Below are positions 18,703-27,326 of a DNA stretch of 64,000 nt, piece by piece. The notes below the pieces were generated by a model. It ran no database searches. It was not told the DNA's origin and was given only the letters and a program-made list of their open reading frames with translations. Within the stretch, counting starts at the first letter, position 1. The number at the start of each line of letters is the position of its first letter. Origin of the DNA: Dyella japonica DSM 16301 (GTDB lineage: Bacteria; Pseudomonadota; Gammaproteobacteria; Xanthomonadales; Rhodanobacteraceae). The stretch is from contig NZ_JPLA01000008.1 of the NCBI RefSeq assembly GCF_001010355.1, forward strand, positions 1 through 64,000, written 5' to 3'. A program made the position numbers and the translations under genes.

Positions 18703-20187
18703 ATGATGCGCATGCTCCCATCCCTGCGTCGACTCGCGCCGTTGGCCCTGGCGGCGCTGCTGCCGGCCTGCTCGCTCGCACCGGTCTACCAACAGCCGGA
18801 CATCGGCCCCGTGCCTGGCCACTACGCTGGTCAAACCTCCGACGGCTTGTGGTCGCCCGCGCATCCTTCCGATGTGGCGGCGCGTGGACCGTGGTGGTCG
18901 GTGTACGCCAATCCGACGCTGGATCGGCTGGAGCAGCAGCTCGATGCCTCCAATCCAACGCTCGCCGTCGCCCTGGCGCGCTATGACGCGGCACGTGCGC
19001 TGCTGGGTGAGGCGCGCTCGGACCTCTATCCGACCCTGGGCATGGTCGCCGCCGATTCGCGCAATCGCCAGTCCAACAACCGCCCGCTGCGCGGCAGTGG
19101 CCAGCCGAACGAATACAGCGCCGAAACACTGGGCTTCGGGCTGGGTTACGAACTCGATCTCTGGGGCCGCGTGCGCAACGAAGTGGCTGCCGGCAAGGCG
19201 AATGCGAGCGCCGCGCAAGCCGATCTCGCCTCGGTGAAGCTGAGCCTCGAAGCACAGCTGGCCGATCTCTATCTGCGGCTGCGCGGCTACGACGTGCAGG
19301 AGCGCATCCTCACCGACACACTGGATGCGTACCAGCAAGGGCTCGATCTCACCCAGCGGCGTTTCCAGGGTGGCGTGGCCTCGGGCCTCGATGTGAGCCG
19401 CGCGAAGACGCAGCTGTCGGATGCCCAGGCGCAGGTTTCGGACGTCCAGGCGCAACGCGCGCTGACCGAACACGCGATCGCCACGCTGGTGGGCGACTCC
19501 GCGTCGCGCTTCTCGCTGCCGGTCGACAACACACCGATCAAGGTGCCCGCGATCCCGCTCGGCGTGCCGTCGCAATTGCTGGAGCGTCGTCCCGATATTG
19601 CCGCCGCCGAGCGGCGCGTGTTTGCCGCCAATGCCGAGATCGGCGTGGCGCGCGCGGCGTTCTTTCCGCGCCTGAGTCTTTCCGCTGCTCTGGGTTGGCA
19701 GGACACCGGCATGGGCAACCTGCTTAGCGCGGGCAACCGCTATTGGGCGCTGGGTCCGGATCTGGCGATGACACTATTCGATGGTGGATTGCGGCGCTCC
19801 AAGGTACAGGCCGCGCAGGCAAACCTGGATGCGTCGGCGGGCCTTTATCGCGGCGTCGTGCTCAACGCGTTCCAACAGGTGGAAGACAACCTCACCCTGC
19901 TTCAACAGCTCGGCAAGGAAGCGCATCAGCAAGACGATGCCGCCAGTGCCGCGCGTGATTCGCAGACCATCGCGACCAATCGCTATCGCGAAGGCGCGGT
20001 GAATTATCTCGACGTGGTGAGCGCACAGACCGCTGAACTGCAGGCCGAACGCAGCGCGGAACAAGTGCGCACGCGACGTCTGCAGGCGAGCGTGGATCTG
20101 ATCCGCGCGCTCGGCGGTGGCTGGGATGCAGCCCAGCTGTCGACCACCGCCAACGCGGTGGCCGACAGCACGACCCAGGCCCGCTGA
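18703..20187 (+). CDS. NodT-family outer membrane efflux lipoprotein
   Basis: 494 residues. The signal peptide ends in lipobox LLPACS, giving an acylated Cys near residue 24. Two repeats of the TolC/OprM fold follow, with the family words LDLWGRVRNEV near 150 and LLERRPDIAAAER near 300. It forms the trimeric outer-membrane channel of the pump. GGAG lies 8 bases before ATG 18703, four bases after the adaptor stop. It completes a permease-adaptor-channel set in one operon. Confidence 0.95.
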   Translation: MMRMLPSLRRLAPLALAALLPACSLAPVYQQPDIGPVPGHYAGQTSDGLWSPAHPSDVAARGPWWSVYANPTLDRLEQQLDASNPTLAVALARYDAARALLGEARSDLYPTLGMVAADSRNRQSNNRPLRGSGQPNEYSAETLGFGLGYELDLWGRVRNEVAAGKANASAAQADLASVKLSLEAQLADLYLRLRGYDVQERILTDTLDAYQQGLDLTQRRFQGGVASGLDVSRAKTQLSDAQAQVSDVQAQRALTEHAIATLVGDSASRFSLPVDNTPIKVPAIPLGVPSQLLERRPDIAAAERRVFAANAEIGVARAAFFPRLSLSAALGWQDTGMGNLLSAGNRYWALGPDLAMTLFDGGLRRSKVQAAQANLDASAGLYRGVVLNAFQQVEDNLTLLQQLGKEAHQQDDAASAARDSQTIATNRYREGAVNYLDVVSAQTAELQAERSAEQVRTRRLQASVDLIRALGGGWDAAQLSTTANAVADSTTQAR

Positions 20188-20227
20188 CGCGACGGTACCT
20201 ACGCCGTCGCGACCGCCCGGGGACCCA

Positions 20228-20268
20228 AGGAGCTCTCCCACGGAGAGAGGGGAGGCAAGAGAGCTCCT
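20228..20268. terminator. inverted repeat between convergent operons
   Basis: Arms AGGAGCTCT (20228-20236) and AGAGCTCCT (20260-20268) flank a purine-rich centre. It sits between the ends of the RND operon and the SulP gene and may end transcription from both sides, though no T-run is present. Confidence 0.45.
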
Positions 20269-20284
20269 ATGATGACGAGCGAGC

Positions 20285-21799
20285 CTATGCCGCTCGTCGT
20301 ACGCCTTCGACACGCAGGTTGAGCTGCTGCCAGTCCACCACCAGCTCACAGCCGCGTGCGGAGGCATTCCTGCTCCATTCGCGCAGCAATTCCAGGCATG
20401 CCTGATCGACGTGATGCAGACGATCCACCTGCAGCTGCAGGCGCGTATTCGGCGGCACGCTATCCAGCGTGCGTGCCACCGAGGGCACCCGCAGGAAGGT
20501 GGCCGAACCTTCCAGGCGCAGCGATGCCGTACCCGGCTCCTCGTGATGATGCAGGCCCACCTTCAGTCGCGACGAATGCAGCGCGAGGCGGAACAGCGAC
20601 AAGGCGAAACCGATCAGCACGCCGGCCAGCAGATCGGTGGCGACGATGGCCACCGTGGTCGCCACGTAGATCCATGCCGTGCCCTTGCCGTACTGCGCCA
20701 GCGCGGTCACCTGCCTGAAGTTCACCATCTTGATGCCGGTGTAGACCAGGATGCCGGCCAGGCAGGCTACCGGCGTCATGCGCATCAACCATGGCAGCAG
20801 CATGGCAAACACGAGTAGCCAGCCGCCGTGCATGATGGTGGCCATGCGTGTGGCCGAACCTGCCTGCACGTTCGCCGCGCTGCGCACGATCACGCCGGTC
20901 ATCGGCAACGCGCCGAACAGCCCGCAGATCGTATTGCCGATGCCTTGTGCAGTGAGCTCACGGTCGTACCTGGTGCGGGCGCCGTCATGCATGCGGTCGA
21001 CCGCGGCCGCGGACAAGAGCGTCTCGGCACTCGCGATGAAGGCGAAGGTCAGCGCAGCGATCAGCAGCGACGGTTCCAGCAGGCTGGAAAGACTGCTCAA
21101 GCTCGGCATCGCTACGGCAGCCATCAGATTCGACGGCACGTCCACCGTTTTCACTGCCAGCCCCGCCCACTGCACGGTCGCCGTCAACGCGACCACCGCC
21201 AGCAAGGCACCAGGCACGAAGCGCAGTTTTTCCGGTCGCAGTTTTTCCCAGCCGAGCATGATGGCGATGGTGGCCACGCCCACACCCAGGGCGGAGAGGC
21301 TGCCCACCTCGCCCTGCACTGCATCGATCACCGCGCCCGGCAACGCGGCGAAGTTCTCCAGCCCGCGCGCCTTGGGCAAGGCATCCATCAGCACATGCAG
21401 CTGCGACGCCACGATCAACACGCCGATACCCGACAACATGCCCGCCACCACCGCCGGCGAACACATGCGGAACCACACGCCGACACGGCACAGGCCAGCG
21501 GCGATCTGGATCAGGCCGGCCAGCAGCACGACCGGGCCCAGCGCGACCACGCCATGCTCGCGCACCAGTTCGAACACCAGTACGGCGAGGCCGGCCGCCG
21601 GTCCGCTCACCTGCAGGGGCGAACCGGCGACGGCGCCGACGATGATGCCGCCCACGACGCCGGTGATGAGTCCCGCCGCTGGCGGCATGCCCGAGGCGAT
21701 GGCGATGCCCATGCACAAGGGCAAGGCCACCAGGAACACCACGATCGAACCGAGCAGGTCACGCCCGAACAGCCCTTGTTTGAAGTAGTTGCTGATCAC
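20285..21799 (-). CDS. SulP family anion transporter, probably bicarbonate
   Basis: 504 residues with 10 or more membrane segments of the SLC26/SulP type. The opening GRDLLGSIVVFLVALPLCMGIA and the AGLITGVVGGIIVG and SGPAAGLAVLV segments are characteristic. The last 80 residues look like a shortened, divergent STAS domain. Start is GTG 21799 with AAGGAT just upstream, 9 bases after the carbonic anhydrase gene. That pairing suggests bicarbonate transport, as for SulP-type BicA proteins, although sulphate or another anion is possible. Confidence 0.88.
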   Translation of the reverse strand: MISNYFKQGLFGRDLLGSIVVFLVALPLCMGIAIASGMPPAAGLITGVVGGIIVGAVAGSPLQVSGPAAGLAVLVFELVREHGVVALGPVVLLAGLIQIAAGLCRVGVWFRMCSPAVVAGMLSGIGVLIVASQLHVLMDALPKARGLENFAALPGAVIDAVQGEVGSLSALGVGVATIAIMLGWEKLRPEKLRFVPGALLAVVALTATVQWAGLAVKTVDVPSNLMAAVAMPSLSSLSSLLEPSLLIAALTFAFIASAETLLSAAAVDRMHDGARTRYDRELTAQGIGNTICGLFGALPMTGVIVRSAANVQAGSATRMATIMHGGWLLVFAMLLPWLMRMTPVACLAGILVYTGIKMVNFRQVTALAQYGKGTAWIYVATTVAIVATDLLAGVLIGFALSLFRLALHSSRLKVGLHHHEEPGTASLRLEGSATFLRVPSVARTLDSVPPNTRLQLQVDRLHHVDQACLELLREWSRNASARGCELVVDWQQLNLRVEGVRRAA

Positions 21800-21808
21800 G
21801 ACAAATCC

Positions 21809-22492
21809 TTAGGCAGCCGACGCCGTAGGCACCGCAAAACGCGCATGCGGCGTCGCTTCCGGAAAGCCCGGCGCACCGGGCTCGATCTGCACGAAGCGAC
21901 CCTCTTGCGCATCGAAGCCCCTCAGACCCGCGTGCTCGATGTCATACACCCACCCGTGGATGCGCAACTGTCCGCTGGCCATTGCCGCTGCGACCGTCGG
22001 CAGCGTGCGCAGGTGTTCCAGCTGGCCCACTACGTTCTCTTCCGTGAGACGACGCAGGCCTTCCGAACCCTGCAGGCCGGGACCGTTCTGAGCAACCACG
22101 TAACGCGCGACGTCCGCATGCATCATCCATGCGGCGACCGACGGCATGTCCTGCACCAGCTCGGGATGTTGCAGCGCCTTCATCGCGCCGCAGTCGGAAT
22201 GACCGCAGATCACGATGTGGCTGACCTTGAGCACCTTCACCGCATATTCGATGGCCGCCACCACGCCGCTCACGTGCTGCGCATACGGCGGCACGATGTT
22301 GCCGATATTGCGATACACGAACAGCTCGCCCGGCTGCGCGGAAAACATCAGTTCCGGCATCACGCGCGAGTCGGCGCAGGTGATGAACATGGTGCTGGGA
22401 CTCTGCCCCGCCGCCAGTTTGCGAAACACCTCGCGCTGCGCGGGGAAAACTTCATTGCGGAACTGTTCGAAACCTTCGATCAAACGCTTCAT
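21809..22492 (-). CDS. beta-class carbonic anhydrase
   Basis: 227 residues. It interconverts CO2 and bicarbonate in the cytoplasm. Zinc ligands are Cys39, His98 and Cys101 (CADSRV and HSDCGAM), with the Asp41-Arg43 dyad of the active site. TGGAG 8 bases before ATG 22492 fixes the start; longer upstream reading is unsupported. It is first in an operon with the SulP transporter, so hydration and transport of inorganic carbon are probably linked. Confidence 0.95.
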   Translation of the reverse strand: MKRLIEGFEQFRNEVFPAQREVFRKLAAGQSPSTMFITCADSRVMPELMFSAQPGELFVYRNIGNIVPPYAQHVSGVVAAIEYAVKVLKVSHIVICGHSDCGAMKALQHPELVQDMPSVAAWMMHADVARYVVAQNGPGLQGSEGLRRLTEENVVGQLEHLRTLPTVAAAMASGQLRIHGWVYDIEHAGLRGFDAQEGRFVQIEPGAPGFPEATPHARFAVPTASAA

Positions 22493-22702
22493 GCGAATAC
22501 TCCAGACAAGATTCGGATACGACGCCCACGGCGCAACGCGCGCCAGACGAGGCGTCGAGAAAAGAGAACGGATGGCCAGCGCCACGCACAGGCACGACTA
22601 ACGCGCCGCGGCAGCGGATCGGTTCACTGACAAGACCATCGGAGGCGGCAGGCCCGAAAGCATGCACGCGAGGGGAATGCGCGCCGCTTCAGCGGCTGCG
22701 AC

Positions 22703-23053
22703 TCAGGCGACTTCGGGTGGGCGCAGCAGTCGCGCGGGATCGTGCAGGCTCAGCTCGTCGTGCAGCGAGCGCGGAGCATGGTGGGGCATCGGCGCCCACA
22801 GGTAAGCCACATCGAACGGATGGAGGATGTCGTCCATGCCGCTGCTGGTGCTGTCTTCCAGCGAGCAGTGCTCGCTGTCGTCAGCTGAGCTATCGGCGAC
22901 ATCATCAGCCATGACCAGGGTGGCCATCGCCTTTTCCGCCGACGATGCCGGCGACAGTTGCGCCGGACGTACGGGCGTGCCGACCAGCAGTAGCAGGCCG
23001 AACAAACACGCCAGAAACGTGGCGAAACGAGAGCGGTGGAGACGCGAAGTCAT
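22703..23053 (-). CDS. small hypothetical secreted or membrane-anchored protein
   Basis: 116 residues from ATG 23053 (ATG 23095 is also in frame; neither has a strong ribosome site). The N-terminus has Arg/His residues and a hydrophobic core FATFLACLFGLLLLVG, a signal peptide or single anchor. The rest is acidic (DDVADSSADDSEHC) and then His/Pro-rich (APMPHHAPRSLHDELSLHD). No family is recognised. Small His-rich exported proteins sometimes handle metals, but that is a guess. It stands alone between the carbonic anhydrase and porin genes. Confidence 0.6.
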   Translation of the reverse strand: MTSRLHRSRFATFLACLFGLLLLVGTPVRPAQLSPASSAEKAMATLVMADDVADSSADDSEHCSLEDSTSSGMDDILHPFDVAYLWAPMPHHAPRSLHDELSLHDPARLLRPPEVA

Positions 23054-23192
23054 ACCGCTGACGTTATCGGAAAGCGCATGAAGATCGCAAGACATTGCGA
23101 AATATCCACGACGCGTTTTTATGCATGCGCAAGCAAACATTCATCTTGGCGAGGCGCCGTCGTGATGCAACAGCGCGCGATCGCCAAAAGAA

Positions 23193-23218
23193 AAACGGCG
23201 GGCCAGAGCCCGCCGTTT
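23193..23218 (-). terminator. Rho-independent terminator of the porin gene
   Basis: Perfect 11-bp stem AAACGGCGGGC/GCCCGCCGTTT with a 4-base loop, 50 bases past the porin stop. Read leftward it is followed by a T-rich run (TTTTTCTTTT). Confidence 0.85.
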
Positions 23219-23267
23219 GTCCATCCCTGGGTAGAACTCCCTTGCGATAGCCGTACCGCCGATCCGA

Positions 23268-24902
23268 TTAGAACGGGTAGTAGCGGAAGGAGGTGAAGAA
23301 CATGTTCTCGGTGGCCTTCGGCGATGCGATGCCGTTGGCGAGCGGGCCGCTCACGCCATTGATGAAGCCCTGGCCAGCGAACGCTTCCTTCTGCGTGTAC
23401 GAGTACTGTGCACCGAACTGCATCTTGCCGAACTTGCCCTGGTAGAACTTCCACCAGAAGCCCGCCGTACCCTGCCAGATCTCGCGGGCGTTGCCCACGC
23501 AGTTGGCGCCGCCGGCGATGTCGCACTGGCTGTTGTTGTAGGCCGGGTTGCCGTAGCCGAGCTGCACCACGCCGCCGTTGTAGGCCTGGAAGTCCTTCTT
23601 GCTCGACTGCTCACGACCGCCGAACAGGTAGAAGTCCAGATCCGGGTTGGCGTGCAGCGTCAGGCCCGTCAGGATCATGTTTTCCTTGATCGGAGCGATG
23701 TTGCCGTTCGGGCTGAAGGTCACGTCGGCAAGCTGCGAGCTGCCGTAGCGGCCGATGCCCTTGCCGTCCATCCCCGAGAGCTGGAAGTCGAGGGTCTTCT
23801 CGATGAGCGGCAGGACCATGCCGGCGCCCCAACCGCCGCCCCAGGTGTCGTGGTTCTGGTACGAACCGTTGACGGCGTAGCGGTTGTAGAAGGAACGGGC
23901 CAGGCCGAACACTTCGTAATGACCGTAGCCCGGGTCAGCCGCGAACTTCACGATCACGTCCGGGATGTGGTTGAGCGACAGCGTGTTGGCCGAGTCGTAA
24001 CCCGAGCCAGCAGTGATGTTGTAAGCGGTCTGCTGCACCGGCGCCTTGGACTGGTTCGGGCTGGAGTAGAACGTGGTCTGCGGGTTCTCGATCGAGATAC
24101 CCAGCCAGTACTTCTTGTCCCAATCCTTGACCAGGCGGATCTGCGCCTGACGTGCCCAGGTGAAGCCCGGGATGTACTGGGCGTCGATCTGCGGCGGGGT
24201 CAGCTCGCTGCGCGGCGTGATGCCCTTGCTGTTCATGGTCAGCAGCGACCAGTTCTGGCCGGCCAACAGGTGCAGGCCCGAGGTGTCCCAATCGGCCGTC
24301 ATGTAGACGTTGCGCATGCGCGGGTTGAACGAGTTGGACTCGTTCTGGTTCGCAGTCTGGGCGCCGCCCAGGAAGTCCATTTCGACGTAGCCGGCCAGGT
24401 GGGTGGTCGGATCCACGTCACCCTGCACGAGGGCCGACAGGCGGCTCTGGCGGGCGCTGAGGCGGAACTCGGCCATGTGCGCGGTCTGCACGTTCTTGTA
24501 CGGAATCGCGCTGTAGTTCGAAGCGATATCCGCGCCTTCCTGGGCCGAACGGTAGATCGATTCAGCAGCAAGGAAGCCGCCGAGCGTGATGTTCACGCCC
24601 TTATAGGCCAGCTTGTCCTGCGACTTCTTGACCGTCGCGTCGGTCGTGGCGACCTGCTTCTGCACCTGCTCCACAGCCTGGCCAGTGGACACGTTGATGT
24701 CCGACTGCGCGTCAGTGCGCTGCTCGAGCTCGACAACCTTGGCCTGCAGGGCCTGCAGCTGGGCCTTCAGCGCCTCGATCTCGGCGGACTGCGTCGACTG
24801 CGTGCTGGTCTTGGAGGACGCCCCGGCCGGATCGGCCATGACGTGGAAGCTGGTAACGCCCAAACCGGCAGCAATCGCCACCGCGAGCAACTTGGAACGC
24901 AT
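23268..24902 (-). CDS. DcaP-like trimeric outer membrane porin
   Basis: 544 residues. A Sec signal peptide (to about residue 24) is followed by a coiled coil (about 35-65, EIEALKAQLQALQAKV) and a beta-barrel of about 16 strands ending in a terminal Phe (FRYYPF), the outer-membrane assembly signal. The coiled-coil-plus-barrel layout matches DcaP-type porins, which let small anionic compounds pass. GGAGAT 8 bases before ATG 24902 supports the start. A Pho-box-like array upstream (24997-25025) and the nearby pst operon suggest phosphate-starvation control and a role in anion entry. Confidence 0.85.
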   Translation of the reverse strand: MRSKLLAVAIAAGLGVTSFHVMADPAGASSKTSTQSTQSAEIEALKAQLQALQAKVVELEQRTDAQSDINVSTGQAVEQVQKQVATTDATVKKSQDKLAYKGVNITLGGFLAAESIYRSAQEGADIASNYSAIPYKNVQTAHMAEFRLSARQSRLSALVQGDVDPTTHLAGYVEMDFLGGAQTANQNESNSFNPRMRNVYMTADWDTSGLHLLAGQNWSLLTMNSKGITPRSELTPPQIDAQYIPGFTWARQAQIRLVKDWDKKYWLGISIENPQTTFYSSPNQSKAPVQQTAYNITAGSGYDSANTLSLNHIPDVIVKFAADPGYGHYEVFGLARSFYNRYAVNGSYQNHDTWGGGWGAGMVLPLIEKTLDFQLSGMDGKGIGRYGSSQLADVTFSPNGNIAPIKENMILTGLTLHANPDLDFYLFGGREQSSKKDFQAYNGGVVQLGYGNPAYNNSQCDIAGGANCVGNAREIWQGTAGFWWKFYQGKFGKMQFGAQYSYTQKEAFAGQGFINGVSGPLANGIASPKATENMFFTSFRYYPF

Positions 24903-24996
24903 GGAATATCTCCGCATGTAGGTAAGAATCACCTGGACCGCCCCCTTCGATCTCCGGCCGTCCAAGCAGGTTCGGTGGGCAGGATGGGCTTCGCGC

Positions 24997-25025
24997 TTTA
25001 CCGTTACATGGACGTTATGTGACAG
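24997..25025 (-). promoter_or_regulatory. Pho-box-like array before the porin gene
   Basis: Reading leftward from 25025: CTGTCAC, spacer ATAA, CGTCCAT, spacer GTAA, CGGTAAA. The first two match the PhoB direct repeat (CTGTCAT, 11-base period); the third is weaker. It ends 95 bases before the porin start, leaving a long leader. Confidence 0.6.
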
Positions 25026-25115
25026 AACAAAGACATGCGTTCGCGCACGTACGGATCGCCCGCCCCGGCTGGGCTGACGACCCGGGGGCACCAGCCCGGC
25101 TGATATGCTTAGGCG

Positions 25116-25775
25116 ATGGATAAGCTCAATAACAGCATGGCCGGCCGCATGGCCGAGCGCTTCCGCGGCTTCCTGCCGGTCATCGTGGACGTGGAAACCG
25201 GCGGCTTCGACGCCGAGCGCGACGCATTACTGGAAATCGCTGCTGTCATATTGCGCATGACTCCCGAGGGCTATCTGCAGCCCATGCCGGCGGTCTCGGC
25301 CCACGTACATCCCTTCCCCGGCGCCAATATCGACCCGCGCGCGCTGGAGATCACCGGCATCGACCCGGACAACCCGCTGCGCGGCGCACTCGATGAGCGC
25401 CTGGCGCTGGACCATGTGTTCAAGCCGATCCGCGACGCCATGCGCGACATGGATTGCCAGCGCGCCGTACTGGTAGGCCACAACGCCGCGTTCGACCTGG
25501 GCTTTCTCAATGCGGCCGTGCGCCGCGTCGCCCACAAGCGCAATCCGTTCCACCCTTTCAGCTGCTTCGATACCGCCACGCTTAGCGGCCTTGCGTTCGG
25601 CCAGACCGTGCTGAGCAAGGCGGTGCAGGCCGCGGGCATTCCGTTCGATACGCGCGAAGCCCATTCCGCCATCTATGACGCGGAGCGGACGGCGGAGCTG
25701 TTCTGCACCATCGTCAACCGCTGGCGCCGGCTGGAGGAGTTTGAGCGGGACCAGATCGGGATTGAGTCGATGTGA
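25116..25775 (+). CDS. rnt: ribonuclease T
   Basis: 219-residue DEDDh 3'-5' exoribonuclease that trims tRNA and other stable RNA 3' ends. Exo I is VDVETGG (about residues 23-29), Exo [11 protein letters not shown] (near 124) and Exo [13 protein letters not shown] (near 182), so all acidic residues and the catalytic His are present. Length agrees with E. coli RNase T (215 aa). It starts 91 bases from the porin's Pho-box array on the opposite strand. A REP-like element follows. Confidence 0.95.
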   Translation: MDKLNNSMAGRMAERFRGFLPVIVDVETGGFDAERDALLEIAAVILRMTPEGYLQPMPAVSAHVHPFPGANIDPRALEITGIDPDNPLRGALDERLALDHVFKPIRDAMRDMDCQRAVLVGHNAAFDLGFLNAAVRRVAHKRNPFHPFSCFDTATLSGLAFGQTVLSKAVQAAGIPFDTREAHSAIYDAERTAELFCTIVNRWRRLEEFERDQIGIESM

Positions 25776-25810
25776 GGCACCCGGGGAGCTGAAGCAACTC
25801 CTCGGCACCA

Positions 25811-25894
25811 CCTGTGGGAGCGCACCCTGTGCGCGACATCCCGACGGAGCGGTGCCCTGCAAGGCCCGTCGCGCACAGGGTGCGCTCCCACAGG
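25811..25894. repeat. REP-like inverted repeat, copy 2
   Basis: Arms CCTGTGGGAGCGCACCCTGT and complement, extended to GCGCGAC/GTCGCGC, around a GACGGAGCGGT-containing centre. It follows the RNase T gene. Confidence 0.9.
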
Positions 25895-25936
25895 AGAGAT
25901 CCTGGTCCTCCGGGCGAGACCGGCTGTTCCGTGCGA

Positions 25937-25955
25937 CCCGGATTTTGACTCCGGG
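25937..25955 (+). terminator. weak hairpin between rnt and pstS
   Basis: CCCGGA/TCCGGG around TTTTGAC, followed by CTTTC. It could end the rnt transcript ahead of the pstS promoter. Confidence 0.35.
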
Positions 25956-26007
25956 CTTTCAAAGGATTCCCCCTACGAGTCAATGCTTTATGACAAACAC
26001 TTGTCCA

Positions 26008-26025
26008 CTGTCATATCGCTGAAAC
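26008..26025 (+). promoter_or_regulatory. Pho box before pstS
   Basis: CTGTCAT, spacer ATCG, CTGAAAC: two 7-base repeats with a 4-base spacer, as PhoB requires. It lies about 85 bases before the pstS start in an otherwise gene-free region. Confidence 0.75.
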
Positions 26026-26110
26026 ATTGAACTCATTTCATTGCAACACGACGCGCATGAAATAACGGCGGGCGGGAATCCCCCGAAACCCTTATCGCTA
26101 AGGAGCAACC

Positions 26111-27145
26111 GTGTTGATCTCAACCAAATCTCTGACTCGCATCGGCACGGCCGCGGTGTTCGCAACGGCCTCGCTGTTTGCCATAGGCGCGCAGGCGACC
26201 GACATCACCGGCGCTGGCTCGAGCTTCGTCTACCCGGTGCTTTCGAAGTGGTCCGCGGGCTACGCCGAAAAGACCGGCAACAAGCTCAACTACCAGTCCG
26301 TCGGCTCGGGCGCCGGCGTGGCGCAGATCAAGGAAGGCACCATCGACTTCGGCGCCACCGATGCTCCGGTGAAGGCTGAAGACCTCGCACAGTTCGGCCT
26401 GGGCCAGTTCCCGGTCGTGGTGGGCGGCATCGTGCCGGTGGTGAACATCCCGGGCGTGGAAGCGGGCCAGGTCAAGCTGGACGGCACCACCCTCGCCGAC
26501 ATCTTCCTCGGCAAGATCACCATGTGGAACGACCCGCGCATCGCCGCGATGAACGCCGGCGTGAACCTGCCCTCCAAGAAGATCACCGTGGTGCATCGCT
26601 CGGACGGTTCGGGCACCTCGTTCAACTTCACCAACTACCTGTCCAAGGTCAGCACCGACTGGGCCAGCAAGGTCAAGTTCGGCACGGCCGTCGAGTGGCC
26701 GACCGGCGTGGGCGGCAAGGGCAACGAGGGCGTGTCGCAGTACGTCAAGCAGATCGTCGGTTCGATCGGCTACGTCGAGTACGCCTATGCCGTGAAGAAC
26801 AAGATCAGCTGGGTGAACCTGAAGAACGCCGCCGGCCAGGTGGTTGCGCCGAGCGCCGAGGCGTTCGCCGCTGCCGCTGCCACGGCCGACTGGGGCAGCG
26901 CCAAGGACTTCAACGTGATCATGACCAACGCCTCCGGTGCGCAGGCATGGCCGATCACCGCGACGACCTGGGTGGTGATGTACAAGAAGCCCAAGAACGC
27001 CGAGCACACCAAGGTGGCGTTCGAGTTCTTCAAGTGGGCGCTCGAGAATGGCCAGAAGGATGCCGCTTCGCTCGACTACGTCGCGCTGCCGGACACCCTG
27101 GTCAAGAAGATCGAGGCTTACTGGGGTACCGAGTACAAGCACTAA
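26111..27145 (+). CDS. pstS: phosphate ABC transporter, periplasmic binding protein
   Basis: 344 residues. A signal peptide ends near residue 29 (GAQA-TD). The mature protein opens with ITGAGSSFVYPVLSKW, the PstS signature whose Ser residues bind phosphate, and has HRSDGSGTSFNFTNYL near 165. It delivers phosphate to PstCA. Start is GTG 26111 with AAGGAG 6 bases upstream. The Pho box at 26008-26025 implies induction by phosphate limitation. It is separated from pstC by a hairpin, which would allow more PstS than membrane components. Confidence 0.97.
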   Translation: MLISTKSLTRIGTAAVFATASLFAIGAQATDITGAGSSFVYPVLSKWSAGYAEKTGNKLNYQSVGSGAGVAQIKEGTIDFGATDAPVKAEDLAQFGLGQFPVVVGGIVPVVNIPGVEAGQVKLDGTTLADIFLGKITMWNDPRIAAMNAGVNLPSKKITVVHRSDGSGTSFNFTNYLSKVSTDWASKVKFGTAVEWPTGVGGKGNEGVSQYVKQIVGSIGYVEYAYAVKNKISWVNLKNAAGQVVAPSAEAFAAAAATADWGSAKDFNVIMTNASGAQAWPITATTWVVMYKKPKNAEHTKVAFEFFKWALENGQKDAASLDYVALPDTLVKKIEAYWGTEYKH

Positions 27146-27215
27146 GGCTGGCGTCTCGCCGGTCACGCTACGGCAACCGGCGAGTCTTAAGCTGATGGCT
27201 TGACCGCACCACGAC

Positions 27216-27241
27216 GGCCGCCCGACTAACCTCGGGCGGCC
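27216..27241 (+). terminator. hairpin between pstS and pstC
   Basis: Perfect 10-bp stem GGCCGCCCGA/TCGGGCGGCC with a 6-base loop, followed only by TGTTG. It is probably a partial terminator or a 3' stabiliser that raises pstS over pstCAB. Confidence 0.6.
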
Positions 27242-27326
27242 TGTTGCTGAAAGGCGCCCGGAAGCGCCATCCATCAACCAGCCGGCACCCACCGGACTGG
27301 CCTGAATGCCGAGGAATCCTCCGCAC

